Source of the DNA: an uncultured Bacilli bacterium
GTDB taxonomy: Bacteria; Bacillota_I; Bacilli_A; RF39; UBA660
Reading direction: 5' to 3'
Assembly (NCBI GenBank): GCA_934085675.1
Contig: CAKOHH010000001.1
Location: 62,001-126,000 of the forward strand
Length of the DNA stretch: 64,000 nucleotides
In this document: one piece after another, positions 1 through 8,505 of the stretch
Layout: the number at the start of each line of letters is the position of its first letter
How positions within the stretch are numbered: the first letter of the stretch is position 1
Made by a program: the position numbers and the translations under genes
Notes under the pieces: generated by a model
Told to the model about the DNA's origin: nothing
What the model saw: the letters and a program-made list of their open reading frames with translations, nothing else
Databases searched by the model: none

Positions 1-472
1 ATGCTGTATTCCTATAGCCCATAATCGCAACACCTGCCAATGATTTATAATATTCTTTATCTGGCAAATTCGATTTTAAATAAAAATTCATAGCAAGTTC
101 ATCGGTTATGTGTCTTGGATTAGTTGGAATTATTTTATTACTTTTAATTACACCAAGTGGTGATAATTCACTAGAGCACTCTATTATTTTAGTGCCATCT
201 GGAATTATTACATCATAAACGGTATCTCCGTTAACTAACCATCTTAATATTTTATCTTCGGCATAAAAATCAAATCCGCCCATTTGCTCAGGTTCAGAAG
301 TATTGGGATTCCATTTATTTGCAGTATTTACTTCATCAATTTTATATTTAAAATTAAATTCTTTATTTTCAAACATAACTTTCATATACTTTGGTTTACT
401 ATATAATTCATTTATAATTAAACTGGTTTTATAGTTTTTTAGAAGATTACTTTGTTCTTTATTTGTTATCAT
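1..472 (-). CDS. Hypothetical protein, 3' end cut off by window edge
   Basis: The first 157 codons of a gene that runs off the left edge. It starts with ATG at 472, and its ATGA overlaps the stop of the 690-residue gene upstream, so the two are probably translationally coupled. The visible part is soluble, without signal peptide or membrane segment. A compact block near residues 63-95 (GGFDFYAEDKILRW, then NGDTVYDVIIPDG) looks like a beta-rich domain. It is followed by TNPRHITDELAMNFY near residues 115-130. I do not recognise the family. Low GC like its neighbours; its pairing with another unknown gene suggests an accessory cassette. Confidence 0.75.
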   Translation of the reverse strand, partial: MITNKEQSNLLKNYKTSLIINELYSKPKYMKVMFENKEFNFKYKIDEVNTANKWNPNTSEPEQMGGFDFYAEDKILRWLVNGDTVYDVIIPDGTKIIECSSELSPLGVIKSNKIIPTNPRHITDELAMNFYLKSNLPDKEYYKSLAGVAIMGYRNTA

Positions 473-2541
473 AATCTATTCTCTCCTGCTTTTTTACCTA
501 TTTCACTAACCAAATAACTATCAATCATCTCAACTAATAAATCACTATCAATGCCTAATTCTTGTGAGTGTTTTATATATTTTTTTTTCGTTTCAATTTT
601 ATGCTTTTCATTTAAAATTGCATTTTTTAATATTTCCATATTCATTGCTTTTAACTGATTATCTTCTATAGAACTAATATCGTTTATTATTCCTATTAAT
701 ATTTGATTTATAATATTCTTTGAAAAATACTTTTCTCTCAAATAGTTATGAGGATATCTTAAACCCATTCTATTATTTTCAAAATCGGTAACTATTCTTG
801 TTAATAAACTAGAATTATGTGTTTGATAAAATTCTTCAACCATTTTATTAATTTTAAATAATTCAGATATTGCACATTTTTCCCTATTTATCTTTACAAC
901 AGGAATGTTAAAATCTTGTGCAGCTTTTAATGAAATTGCTTTTATTCTTTCTTGTTCAACTAATAATTGCTTAGTTTCTTCATCTATTTCTTGATTATTA
1001 ATATCATTATCAATTAATTCTTCAAACATTACTATATAATCTGGATTTTTCTTGTAATGTTCTCTATCTTGAGATAAATCTCTTCTTTCAAATACTAATT
1101 CATTATAATCACTTCGCGTATTATCAATTAAAGAATTTATACTCATAAATTCTCCAAAATGATCTTGAGAATTAATTTGCCTACTTGTACATGTAGAACC
1201 TAAATCATGTGAACCAGATAATAATAGCATTCCAGTTTCAAAATTAGAAAAACCTAAACATATATTTCTAATTGTTGCAGTTGATAAATTATTATTTGCT
1301 ATTAAACTGCAACAATTACCGTGCGATCTTATAGAATTGTTATTCCAATATTTTGAATAATTTGATTGTGTTTCCATTTCAGGCCTATATGCGCCAACTG
1401 ATGTTAATATTATTTTAAAATCTGTTCCAGCATCATATATTTTAACACCATCTTTTACTTCATAATTTTCACTATTGCATTTAAATGTAGAATTTGTTAA
1501 ATGCCTTAAGAATATATCTCTCATCCCATTTTCAAATAATGAAATTGTCATATAATCCAAACAAAAATTACAATTATTTGAAATTTTTTCATATATTTGA
1601 AATAATTTATTTACATCAGTTTCATTTGCAACATTATAAATACTTCTATACATGGAAATATATTTATCAGATTTATCAAAATCGATACCGTCTAAATTAA
1701 ATTTTTCAATTATTGATTTAGCATAATCAAGTTCTATTCCGTAACTTCTCATCAATATAGCTGTTTTGATATTATTTATATCATCAGTCGAATATTCATT
1801 TTGATTCTTAAATTTATTAATTGATTCACTTGTAAAAGCTAATATTTTTTTTTCAATTTGCCTAAGTTCAGATATACTATTAATTGTAAATTCAAAATTA
1901 TTATTAGAAAATACAAATATCAACAAATCTAAATCATGTTCCGTTAATTGCTCATTTGTAAAAGCATGTGATAAATTTTTAAAACTTTGTGTTTTCTTTT
2001 GAAACATTTCATCATTATATTTTGGAAATGTCAGCAAACTAGCAGTAATTGATGTTCCAATTATGCCAAGAATTCTTGATATATATGGTATTGCATTACT
2101 TGTTTCAGCAACAACCTTATTATACATTTTTGAAAAAAGATTTAAACTTGCATCATCCAAACTTAAGATTAATTGTTGGATTCTAATATCAGTAACTAGA
2201 AAATCCATATATTTTTCCAAAAAAGAATATTTATCGTCCAGCAATAATGGATTTAATGTTTCATACCAAGAATCATTATTAGATACAATTTTTTTTAATC
2301 TTTTAAATTGTATTTCTGTTAAAGGCAACTTTACAATTTCAGATTTTACTAAATCATAATCCATCCATAATTGACCCAATAAAACTTTTGTCAAAGAATC
2401 AGTTATGTTATATTTAGAAATATAATATTGTAAATTATCACTTTTGTCACACATAATTTGATAATATTCCACCGGATAGCTATCATCGTTATAGTCTATT
2501 TCATCACTTATTCTATTGATTAATTCATAATCTACTTTCAT
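469..2541 (-). CDS. Large hypothetical protein, partner of the gene at 1-472
   Basis: 690 residues, function unknown. The ATG at 2541 is chosen because GGATGTGAGG lies just before it; an in-frame extension to 2595 lacks such a site. The protein is soluble and largely helical and charged in its first two thirds. A cysteine-containing stretch (NNCNFCLDY) lies near the middle. The C-terminal third has a compact region with GSHDLGSTCTSRQ, then YNELVFERRD, PDYIVMFEE and a segment ending in IPVVKINREKC, which reads like an enzymatic or interaction domain. No nuclease, ATPase or transposase motif is evident. It overlaps the downstream gene by 4 bases. Two 11-bp direct repeats lie immediately upstream. 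Confidence 0.8.
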   Translation of the reverse strand: MKVDYELINRISDEIDYNDDSYPVEYYQIMCDKSDNLQYYISKYNITDSLTKVLLGQLWMDYDLVKSEIVKLPLTEIQFKRLKKIVSNNDSWYETLNPLLLDDKYSFLEKYMDFLVTDIRIQQLILSLDDASLNLFSKMYNKVVAETSNAIPYISRILGIIGTSITASLLTFPKYNDEMFQKKTQSFKNLSHAFTNEQLTEHDLDLLIFVFSNNNFEFTINSISELRQIEKKILAFTSESINKFKNQNEYSTDDINNIKTAILMRSYGIELDYAKSIIEKFNLDGIDFDKSDKYISMYRSIYNVANETDVNKLFQIYEKISNNCNFCLDYMTISLFENGMRDIFLRHLTNSTFKCNSENYEVKDGVKIYDAGTDFKIILTSVGAYRPEMETQSNYSKYWNNNSIRSHGNCCSLIANNNLSTATIRNICLGFSNFETGMLLLSGSHDLGSTCTSRQINSQDHFGEFMSINSLIDNTRSDYNELVFERRDLSQDREHYKKNPDYIVMFEELIDNDINNQEIDEETKQLLVEQERIKAISLKAAQDFNIPVVKINREKCAISELFKINKMVEEFYQTHNSSLLTRIVTDFENNRMGLRYPHNYLREKYFSKNIINQILIGIINDISSIEDNQLKAMNMEILKNAILNEKHKIETKKKYIKHSQELGIDSDLLVEMIDSYLVSEIGKKAGENRL

Positions 2542-2561
2542 AGCCTCACATCCTTGTAATA

Positions 2562-2594
2562 ATACAATATCATAAAAATGATGATACAATATCA
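2562..2594. promoter_or_regulatory. Two direct repeats upstream of the 690-aa gene
   Basis: ATACAATATCA occurs at 2562-2572 and again at 2584-2594, exactly 22 bp apart, about two helical turns. They lie 20-55 bp before the start codon at 2541, in the promoter/5' region of the large unknown gene. The spacing suits a regulator binding one DNA face; this is inference. Confidence 0.45.
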
Positions 2595-2641
2595 AAATAA
2601 AATAAAATTTTACATTTTTTAACTAATTTTGCTAATACTGT

Positions 2642-2673
2642 GATATATTTATATCAGTTAGTAATTATTACTA
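2642..2673. promoter_or_regulatory. Adjacent palindromes between divergent genes
   Basis: GATATATTTATATC (2642-2655, arms GATATA/TATATC) is followed by the 15-bp TAGTAATTATTACTA (2659-2673, arms of 7). Both lie in the 225-bp gap between divergently transcribed unknown genes, a normal place for a shared operator. The region is AT-rich, so chance contributes. Confidence 0.35.
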
Positions 2674-2766
2674 GCTAAAAATTTAGGCCTAATAGTTGTA
2701 ATACTTCTATCAAAAGGCATCCAACTAAATAACGATTAGTAAAAGAAGATTTATAAGGAATTATCA

Positions 2767-3279
2767 ATGAAATATAACAAAAATAATAAAATATATCCTA
2801 TTATATGTAGTTCATATGCAAACTTAGATATGACGCTTGATATATGGATAAAATTTACAAGTCATTTAAAACCAGAGGAAAAAGAAATTTTAGAAAAGAT
2901 TAATTCAAAGTCAATTGGAACTATTAACTCTATAGATTTTGAACAATACTTACAAATTAAAAAACGTCTTTGGAAAGCATGTTTATTTAAGAAATACCAA
3001 AACAAAGAATGTTCAAAGGAAGAAATACATGAGGTCATCTCTTTCATGCATTCTCCTTTAGAAGATTTTATGATAGAAAGATTAACTGAAAGTGAAAAAC
3101 AAGAAGCTGATTTTTATCTTTCCCAAATGAATACATTAGAAGAATTGAAAGAATATCAAGAAAAAAAACAAAAAGATTATATTAATTTAAGTGTTAGTGA
3201 GGCTTATGTTTTATTTAAAGTAAAAGAAAAAATTTATGATTTAGAACAAGATTTTTATCAAAAAAGGCAATCGCGATAA
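2767..3279 (+). CDS. Hypothetical protein, 170 aa
   Basis: Function unknown. The start is supported by a purine-rich AAGGA about 8 bases upstream. The product is soluble, mostly alpha-helical and strongly charged, with predicted coiled-coil character in the C-terminal half (EELKEYQEKKQKDY and KVKEKIYDLEQDFY). No signal peptide, membrane segment or metal motif. It is divergent from the large unknown gene at 469-2541, shares the palindromic intergenic region with it, and ends at a strong intrinsic terminator. It may be a regulator or a partner of that cassette, but the sequence does not say so. Confidence 0.7.
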   Translation: MKYNKNNKIYPIICSSYANLDMTLDIWIKFTSHLKPEEKEILEKINSKSIGTINSIDFEQYLQIKKRLWKACLFKKYQNKECSKEEIHEVISFMHSPLEDFMIERLTESEKQEADFYLSQMNTLEELKEYQEKKQKDYINLSVSEAYVLFKVKEKIYDLEQDFYQKRQSR

Positions 3280-3289
3280 CTACGAAAAA

Positions 3290-3315
3290 GGATATGAATT
3301 CATATCCTCTTTTTT
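3290..3315 (+). terminator. Intrinsic terminator after the 170-aa gene
   Basis: The perfect 18-bp palindrome GGATATGAATTCATATCC (3290-3307) is followed by a T-rich tract, 11 bases after the stop codon at 3279. An A-run on the other side could let it work on both strands. Confidence 0.8.
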
Positions 3316-3321
3316 ATGTTT

Positions 3322-3360
3322 TAAATAAAAAGTTATCATCTTTAAAGAGAATAACTTTTT
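3322..3360 (-). terminator. Terminator overlapping the end of the sortase gene
   Basis: AAAAAGTTAT (3327-3336) pairs with ATAACTTTTT (3351-3360). The stem includes the last sortase codons, and on the minus strand the descending arm is U-rich. The same ten-base stem occurs at 57869-57911. Confidence 0.6.
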
Positions 3361-4037
3361 ACCTCTTTCATTAAAATAAGTAAATAATCTCCCACTGCTT
3401 TATCATAGTTGCATGTTTGTAAAACAAGTATTTTATCAGTAGCCTTCACCCCTACTTTCGTATCATATAAAGCATGTTCTTTCATCTTTTCTAAATGATG
3501 TAAAAATTCTGTTTGTGAAGAAAAAGTAAGCCTCATATGTTCATTATTATCTTTATTAACCCCTATAACACTAAAAATCAAGTATTCTGACTTTCTTTTT
3601 CTTGTTTCTAAGAAAAACTTTGGATATTCTTTGTAAAAAGCATAAGACGTGTAGTTAATTAAAGGGGCAAAAACACCCGTATGGTCTTTAAAATGATGTC
3701 CATAAATATTTAATTGATAACTTTCATCTATTTTATTACGATAATCTAAGAATGCTTGTCCCTCTTTTGTTTCCTTATCATACAAATCATGTTTTAAATA
3801 ATAGCTATTATTCGTACTTTGCGTTATCAATGTATCTATTCCAATTAAAGAAGTTAAATGAGCAACAACTTTTTCATTATTAAAAATATCTTTTTGAAAA
3901 GTATCATCTGTAGCAATTTCCAAATTTTCATTTTCCTTTGTTTTTTCTTTCTGATAACTATAAATTGCCTCTGGTTTAATAAAATAAAGTAGAAAAAGAC
4001 TAATAACTACTAATATTAGTTCTAATATTTTTTGCAT
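3342..4037 (-). CDS. Class-B-like sortase (catalytic Arg apparently missing)
   Basis: 231 residues with an N-terminal signal anchor (about 5-22) and an extracellular sortase fold. Recognisable class B landmarks are NSYYLKHDLYD, IYGHHFKD with the catalytic His, FAPLINYTSYAFYKEYPKF, and the catalytic Cys in LVLQTCNYD near the C terminus. Family members attach surface proteins to the wall by transpeptidation. The Arg that normally begins the strand after the Cys is Asp here (Cys+8), and no Arg lies between Cys and the C terminus. The start overlaps the end of the surface-protein gene by 16 bases, so that protein is the likely dedicated substrate. Its motif is PPTGE-like rather than NPQTN. Fold and pairing are firm; activity is uncertain. 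Confidence 0.85.
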   Translation of the reverse strand: MQKILELILVVISLFLLYFIKPEAIYSYQKEKTKENENLEIATDDTFQKDIFNNEKVVAHLTSLIGIDTLITQSTNNSYYLKHDLYDKETKEGQAFLDYRNKIDESYQLNIYGHHFKDHTGVFAPLINYTSYAFYKEYPKFFLETRKRKSEYLIFSVIGVNKDNNEHMRLTFSSQTEFLHHLEKMKEHALYDTKVGVKATDKILVLQTCNYDKAVGDYLLILMKEVKSYSL

Positions 4038-5788
4038 ATTCTTTTCTTTAATATAAAAATAACCAAAGAAATTAAAATTAAAACAGGATAAGATAGTTTA
4101 AAGTTCTCTCCAGTTGGGGGAATTTGTTCTTCAAAAACAGCTGAAACTTTTTTATAAACGTATATGACCGTGATATCTTCTTTTTGATAAACGCCTTTAC
4201 TATTTAAAGGAATACCAACAAGTTCGTAGTTTAAAATTTCTTTACTTTCAGTTTCATAGTTATCATCTAATGAACCTGTCATTTCAATCGAACTTAATAG
4301 TTCATTTCCTTCTTCATCAACATATTTTACAATAACTTTACCAAGTAAATTATGGGCTGCTTTTAAAGAAATATTCTCTCTTGTTTCTAAAGCCTTATCA
4401 TATTTTTGAACAAAATAATTTTCTTCATCATGAACATTATATCTTTTTTCTTCCGTATCTAAATACCAATCATCAATCAAATGATCACAGTCATCTAAGT
4501 TCCAATTTATAGATGTTTTAGAAAAGTTAAATAATGCGTCTGTTACATTATAAATATCATCCCCAGCTTTACCAGCGTGATTATTATATAAAGCACTATT
4601 AATAGCGTTAACAATACCTTTATTATAAATACCACCACCATAAGTAGAAGCATGATTATTTTGAATAACAGCTTTATTTGGTAAAGTAAGTGTTCCGGCG
4701 TTAAAGATACCTGCGCCATTTGACTTATCTTTGTTTTCTGTAATTTCTAAAAAAACATCAGAATCAAATTTAAATTGACCATAATTTTCTAAGGCATTAC
4801 TCTTATTACCTTTTAAAGTTACTTTGGCACCACTAGCAATATTACCAACACTTTTATTTAGGTTACCAGAAGTTCCAAGGCGCAGACCACCGCCGATAAA
4901 ACCATAGCCATTTTCATTAGAAATAATAGTTGATGAATCATCTACCGTGATTTCATTTGTGGAAGTAATACCATAATAGGCATTGTTGGTTGCATTAATA
5001 ACAGAATTATTAGAAACCTTTAAAATACCCGTTGATAAGCCATGGCCAGCATTATTCAAAAAATTAATCTTAGAATTCTTAGCTTCAAAAAGGCCACCAT
5101 TAGAGGCATTAGCAGTACAATTTTGCACCGTAAAATTAGAATTTTCCACATAAACCGTTGGACTATTAACATAACCACGATTTGCCCCATCAATTAAAAA
5201 ACTAGAATTATTTTTAACAAATATACCTGAACCTGCTGTCATATCAAGTTGAATACCTTGACCAGTTTTACCTAAAGTATTAAGGCCTTCTATTTTGAAA
5301 TTAGCATTATTGATAACATTAATTGTTGCTTTATTATCAGCATAAATAGCGTTTCTAACTCCTTTATTACTATCATAAGAAAATGTAATACTACCTTTAT
5401 TTGTCGCGGTTAAATTACCTCCTAAAACCATACTTGCCCAAGTAGGCGCTTCGCCATTATCTGCTTTTTGCATTTTTTCTTTCGAGTTAATAACTAAATG
5501 ACTACCATCCAAAGTTAAATCACTTTTATAACGCCAACCATAAACATTGTAAGTAATTGTAAAATTCCCTTTAAATGTTAAACTTTTATAAAATGTTTTG
5601 GTCGGATTTACATCACTTAAAAGAGTAATAGTGTCCTTATCTTGAGCACTTAAAATAGCCTCATCAATATCTTCATATTTTACTTCTTTACCATCTTTCA
5701 CTAAAGATGCAACTTCTAAAGCCTCCACCTTACCTAAAAACATAAATAAACTAACTACTAAAATTATAAAATAACCTTTCCTTTTCAT
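4022..5788 (-). CDS. Sortase-anchored beta-helix surface protein with MucBP-like domain
   Basis: 588 residues. A signal peptide (about 1-24) precedes a long region, roughly 60-430, of Asn/Gly/Thr-rich short strand repeats (for example GGGIYNKG and NNHAGKAGDDIYN), typical of a right-handed parallel beta-helix. Near residues 485-550 is a MucBP-type repeat beginning VKYVDEEGNEL. The C terminus is a wall-sorting signal: IPPTGEN, a hydrophobic segment and a basic tail KKRICKKY. GGAGG precedes the ATG. The next gene is its sortase, overlapping by 16 bases. The family acts outside the cell in adhesion or mucus binding; the actual ligand cannot be read from the sequence. Confidence 0.87.
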   Translation of the reverse strand: MKRKGYFIILVVSLFMFLGKVEALEVASLVKDGKEVKYEDIDEAILSAQDKDTITLLSDVNPTKTFYKSLTFKGNFTITYNVYGWRYKSDLTLDGSHLVINSKEKMQKADNGEAPTWASMVLGGNLTATNKGSITFSYDSNKGVRNAIYADNKATINVINNANFKIEGLNTLGKTGQGIQLDMTAGSGIFVKNNSSFLIDGANRGYVNSPTVYVENSNFTVQNCTANASNGGLFEAKNSKINFLNNAGHGLSTGILKVSNNSVINATNNAYYGITSTNEITVDDSSTIISNENGYGFIGGGLRLGTSGNLNKSVGNIASGAKVTLKGNKSNALENYGQFKFDSDVFLEITENKDKSNGAGIFNAGTLTLPNKAVIQNNHASTYGGGIYNKGIVNAINSALYNNHAGKAGDDIYNVTDALFNFSKTSINWNLDDCDHLIDDWYLDTEEKRYNVHDEENYFVQKYDKALETRENISLKAAHNLLGKVIVKYVDEEGNELLSSIEMTGSLDDNYETESKEILNYELVGIPLNSKGVYQKEDITVIYVYKKVSAVFEEQIPPTGENFKLSYPVLILISLVIFILKKRICKKY

Positions 5789-5798
5789 CTTTTCCTCC

Positions 5799-5859
5799 GT
5801 AAAATATATTTTTTACTTCTTAAAAATCTTAAGGGTTAAAAACTTATTCAGTTTTTAAC
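5799..5859 (-). promoter_or_regulatory. Three tandem hairpins before the surface-protein gene
   Basis: Read on the minus strand, three inverted repeats follow each other: GTTAAAAAC/GTTTTTAAC (5859-5835), CTTAA/TTAAG (about 5833-5819) and GTAAAA/TTTTAC (about 5816-5799). They end just before the GGAGG ribosome site. None has a clean U-tail, so they look more like a structured leader or mRNA-stability element than a terminator. Confidence 0.35.
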
Positions 5860-6484
5860 GTACTTCATAATACTGCCGTAGTTTTTTTAAGCTCTTTTGT
5901 TCATATCTAGAAATCATTACTTGACTCATACGCATTTTTTTGGCCGTTTCACTTTGCGTTAAATCATTAAAATAACGATACTTAATAATTTTCTGTTCTT
6001 CTTCTTCTAAAGATTCTATTCCCTCTTCAAGGGTCAGTTTTTCTTCTAGGGAAATGCTTTCTTTACTCGGAATGGTCTCATAAAGTTCTCTTGCTTCCTT
6101 GGTGTTATCATCAAGACTAGTCATTTCTCTTGTTACATATAAAACTTCTGCAATTTGAGTTAAAGGAATCTCTAAATATTGGGAAAGTTCTTCGTAATTA
6201 GGAATTTTTCCTAGTTTTAAACTAAGAGCATTTCTGGCGTGTTCAATTTGTTTTGCTAATTTTAAAATGTCTTTTGTTACTTTAATCTTACGATTTTTCA
6301 TAACAAGTTCATACATTTCTCCAAAAATATAATCATAAGCATACGAGGAAAACTTCACATTGTTATTTTGACGATAGTTTTTATAGGCTTTTAAAACCCC
6401 TATCGCTCCAGCTTGCATTAAATCTTCAAACGGAACTTCATAGAACTTAGCTGCGATGTGTTTGATTAAAGGAGATAACTCCAA
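5855..6484 (-). CDS. Sporulation-type sigma factor (SigF/SigG/SigB group), N terminus uncertain
   Basis: Sigma-70 protein of about 209 residues with regions 2, 3 and 4: FEDLMQAGAIGVLKAYKNY and KFSSYAYDYIFGEM (region 2), LGKIPNYEELSQYLEI (region 3), LTQSETAKKMRMSQVMISRYEQKS (region 4 helix-turn-helix). It resembles the SigF/SigB group and directs RNA polymerase to a specialised regulon. The only in-frame start is TTG at 6484, without a clear ribosome site. A better-placed GTG at 6518 overlaps the stop of the STAS gene but lies one base out of frame, and one fewer T in the TTTT near 6486 would join the two. So the gene has a TTG start, a shift, or a sequence error. Confidence 0.82.
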   Translation of the reverse strand: MELSPLIKHIAAKFYEVPFEDLMQAGAIGVLKAYKNYRQNNNVKFSSYAYDYIFGEMYELVMKNRKIKVTKDILKLAKQIEHARNALSLKLGKIPNYEELSQYLEIPLTQIAEVLYVTREMTSLDDNTKEARELYETIPSKESISLEEKLTLEEGIESLEEEEQKIIKYRYFNDLTQSETAKKMRMSQVMISRYEQKSLKKLRQYYEVR

Positions 6485-6514
6485 AATAAGCGAAGCTGTG
6501 TTTATTTAAATCAC

Positions 6515-6820
6515 TCACTTTCCATTTTGTATGCGCATACGATATCCCATTAAACTTTCTTTAATATCATTTTTTACATTGCAAAGCAGAAATTTTCCTT
6601 GTTGTTTTTTCAAAATAATTTTTGTTTTTAAAAGAACATACCTCCCTTCACTATCAACCTTCTTTAAATCTCGGCAATCTAAAATAAAAGAAGAAATGTT
6701 GTTTTTTTGCAAATAAGGAATTACATAATGGTTAATCTTATATGTTTCTTTCTTAGTTAAATTGCCTTTTATCTTCGCGTACAAAGTATGTCCTTCTAAG
6801 CTTAAATTTAAAATTAGCAT
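6515..6820 (-). CDS. STAS-domain anti-sigma-factor antagonist, SpoIIAA-like
   Basis: 101 residues covering one STAS domain: beta strands around LYAKIKGNLTK and SSFILDCRDLKKVD, then the conserved Asp-Ser (VDSEGRYVLL), whose Ser is phosphorylated in SpoIIAA/RsbV by the partner kinase. GAGGGTGATAG precedes the ATG. The sigma factor follows almost directly, but the usual middle gene for the anti-sigma kinase (SpoIIAB/RsbW) is absent from the window. In known systems this protein frees the sigma factor from its anti-sigma; here its partner must be encoded elsewhere or the circuit has changed. Confidence 0.82.
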   Translation of the reverse strand: MLILNLSLEGHTLYAKIKGNLTKKETYKINHYVIPYLQKNNISSFILDCRDLKKVDSEGRYVLLKTKIILKKQQGKFLLCNVKNDIKESLMGYRMRIQNGK

Positions 6821-6890
6821 TCTATCACCCTCGCCTATTTTAATATAGAAGATTTTTTAAATATTTTAAAGAAGTTCGACAAGATAAGCT

Positions 6891-6920
6891 AAAAAAAATA
6901 ACTAGTTAGAGCCAGTTATT
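6891..6920 (-). terminator. Terminator of the LCP gene
   Basis: On the minus strand AATAACT (6920-6914) pairs with AGTTATT (6903-6897), followed by eight T's. The stem overlaps the last codons of the LytR-CpsA-Psr gene. Confidence 0.7.
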
Positions 6921-8347
6921 TCATCAATTTTTTGAATAGCCTCGGAAATACTACTTGAAGAAGGCATCATAACATAAGAATATAAATCAGGCATAGAAAG
7001 AGTCTTTTGATAATCATCGACACCTGCTAAGACATTTGTTTTAATTTCCCAACTAGGCATATTATCAAGTTGCCACTCCATAAAGCTTTTGATGGAATCT
7101 AAAGACATATTCGTTGTGAAATTTCCCTCGATACTGCCAATAATTTCGGGATATTTTATCAAAATCGTTGGGGAAGTTACTTTGTTTACAATACCCTTAA
7201 TAACTTGTTGTTGATGTCGAGCACGAGCCACATCACCTTCTCTTAAATTATATCTTTCTCTAACATAAGCAAGAGCTTGTTTACCATTTAAGTCTATTTC
7301 GCCTTTTTTAAACACATAATAAATGTGTTCGTCTTCTTCTTCGTAATCAGCCGTGAATAAAAAGGGATTATCAACCGTAATGCCACCTATAGCGTCAACA
7401 ATTTTAATAAGGGAAGTAAAATTTAAACGAACATAATAATTGATATCTGTTTCTAAAAGATTTTCAATCGTTTTAACCGTTGTTTCGACACCTTTTAAGC
7501 CCGTATGTGTTAGTTTGTCTTTTAAATCATTTTCACTTCCATAAACGCTTACATAATAATCTCTTGGAATACTTGTTAAAAGAACTTGATGGGTTTTAGG
7601 ATTAACCGTCACCACCATATTAACATCACTTCTACTTACACTTGAAAGTTTCCCGTAGGTATCAATGCCTGTAATATAAACACTAAAAGGTTCTTTAGTA
7701 ATTTCTACTTCTTTGGCAATATTTTCTTTTTCATAATTTACTTCTAAAACTTCAATAATCCGAACATCATCACTTAAAGAAGAATTCATTTCTTTATAGA
7801 GATTAAATTCTTCTTTTTCCATAAGAATTGCTTCTGTATAACCTTTTTTTAGTCGTTCTATTAAAGAAGTTGTATTACTAATAGGTCTATCTTTTAAAGT
7901 TACCTTTTTTGAAAGTGTTTGAAAGGCTTTTTGGGCTCCTTTCTTACTTTCTAAATAATCTATTTCTTTAGAAGAAAGATCATCTAAGCTTTCATAATTA
8001 CTTTCTTTTAAAACTAAGACATAGTAAGTTTCAGTTTGAATATTCAAAAAAGAAATATTTTTCAAAAAGTTTTCTGTCACACTTTGATAATAAAGGATAA
8101 AACTAAAGGATAAAACAAGTAAAATAGAAAGAAACGTTCCAAACATTCGAAGACGATAATTTTTGCGAGACATCAAAAAATATAAGAAACCATCTAGGAA
8201 AAGAAGGATAACAAAAAGTAAAATTAAATATTTAAAAGGAATCATTTGCAAGCGTATCAAAAATATAAAAACAACAAGACTAAATATATTAACGATTAAA
8301 GAAATACCTTTAAAGAGAACACTTTTTTTAATTTTTTTCTTTTTCAC
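6902..8347 (-). CDS. LytR-CpsA-Psr (LCP) family cell-wall ligase
   Basis: About 481 residues. Three membrane segments near the N terminus (roughly 15-100) are followed by an extracellular accessory domain (about 105-205) and the LCP catalytic domain (about 225-385). Conserved blocks are VYITGID, SRSDVNMVVTVNP, SIPRDYYVSV, GGITVDN and a late RERYNLREGDVARARHQQ segment with the conserved Arg cluster. LCP enzymes transfer polymers such as teichoic acid from polyprenyl carriers to peptidoglycan outside the membrane. The GTG at 8347 is preferred because AGGTG lies six bases before it; a GTG at 8356 overlaps that site. The leader closely resembles that of the MarR gene at 13024. Confidence 0.93.
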   Translation of the reverse strand: MKKKKIKKSVLFKGISLIVNIFSLVVFIFLIRLQMIPFKYLILLFVILLFLDGFLYFLMSRKNYRLRMFGTFLSILLVLSFSFILYYQSVTENFLKNISFLNIQTETYYVLVLKESNYESLDDLSSKEIDYLESKKGAQKAFQTLSKKVTLKDRPISNTTSLIERLKKGYTEAILMEKEEFNLYKEMNSSLSDDVRIIEVLEVNYEKENIAKEVEITKEPFSVYITGIDTYGKLSSVSRSDVNMVVTVNPKTHQVLLTSIPRDYYVSVYGSENDLKDKLTHTGLKGVETTVKTIENLLETDINYYVRLNFTSLIKIVDAIGGITVDNPFLFTADYEEEDEHIYYVFKKGEIDLNGKQALAYVRERYNLREGDVARARHQQQVIKGIVNKVTSPTILIKYPEIIGSIEGNFTTNMSLDSIKSFMEWQLDNMPSWEIKTNVLAGVDDYQKTLSMPDLYSYVMMPSSSSISEAIQKIDEITGSN

Positions 8348-8474
8348 ATCATTCACCTACTTTGATTGTAGTAAAATATCAGGAATAACTCTAGTTATTT
8401 AAGTCTATTTTACACTTACTTGATATTATTATATGAAAACTGTCATTTTCATAGTACATAGTTAATTTCTTAGG

Positions 8475-8504
8475 AAAAAAGAGTCCTATAAACATAAGAC
8501 TCTT
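8475..8504 (-). terminator. Terminator of the ABC exporter operon
   Basis: Minus-strand stem AAGAGTC/GACTCTT (8504-8498 and 8485-8479) followed by a T-run, immediately after the ABC transporter stop at 8506. Confidence 0.85.
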
Positions 8505-8505
8505 G

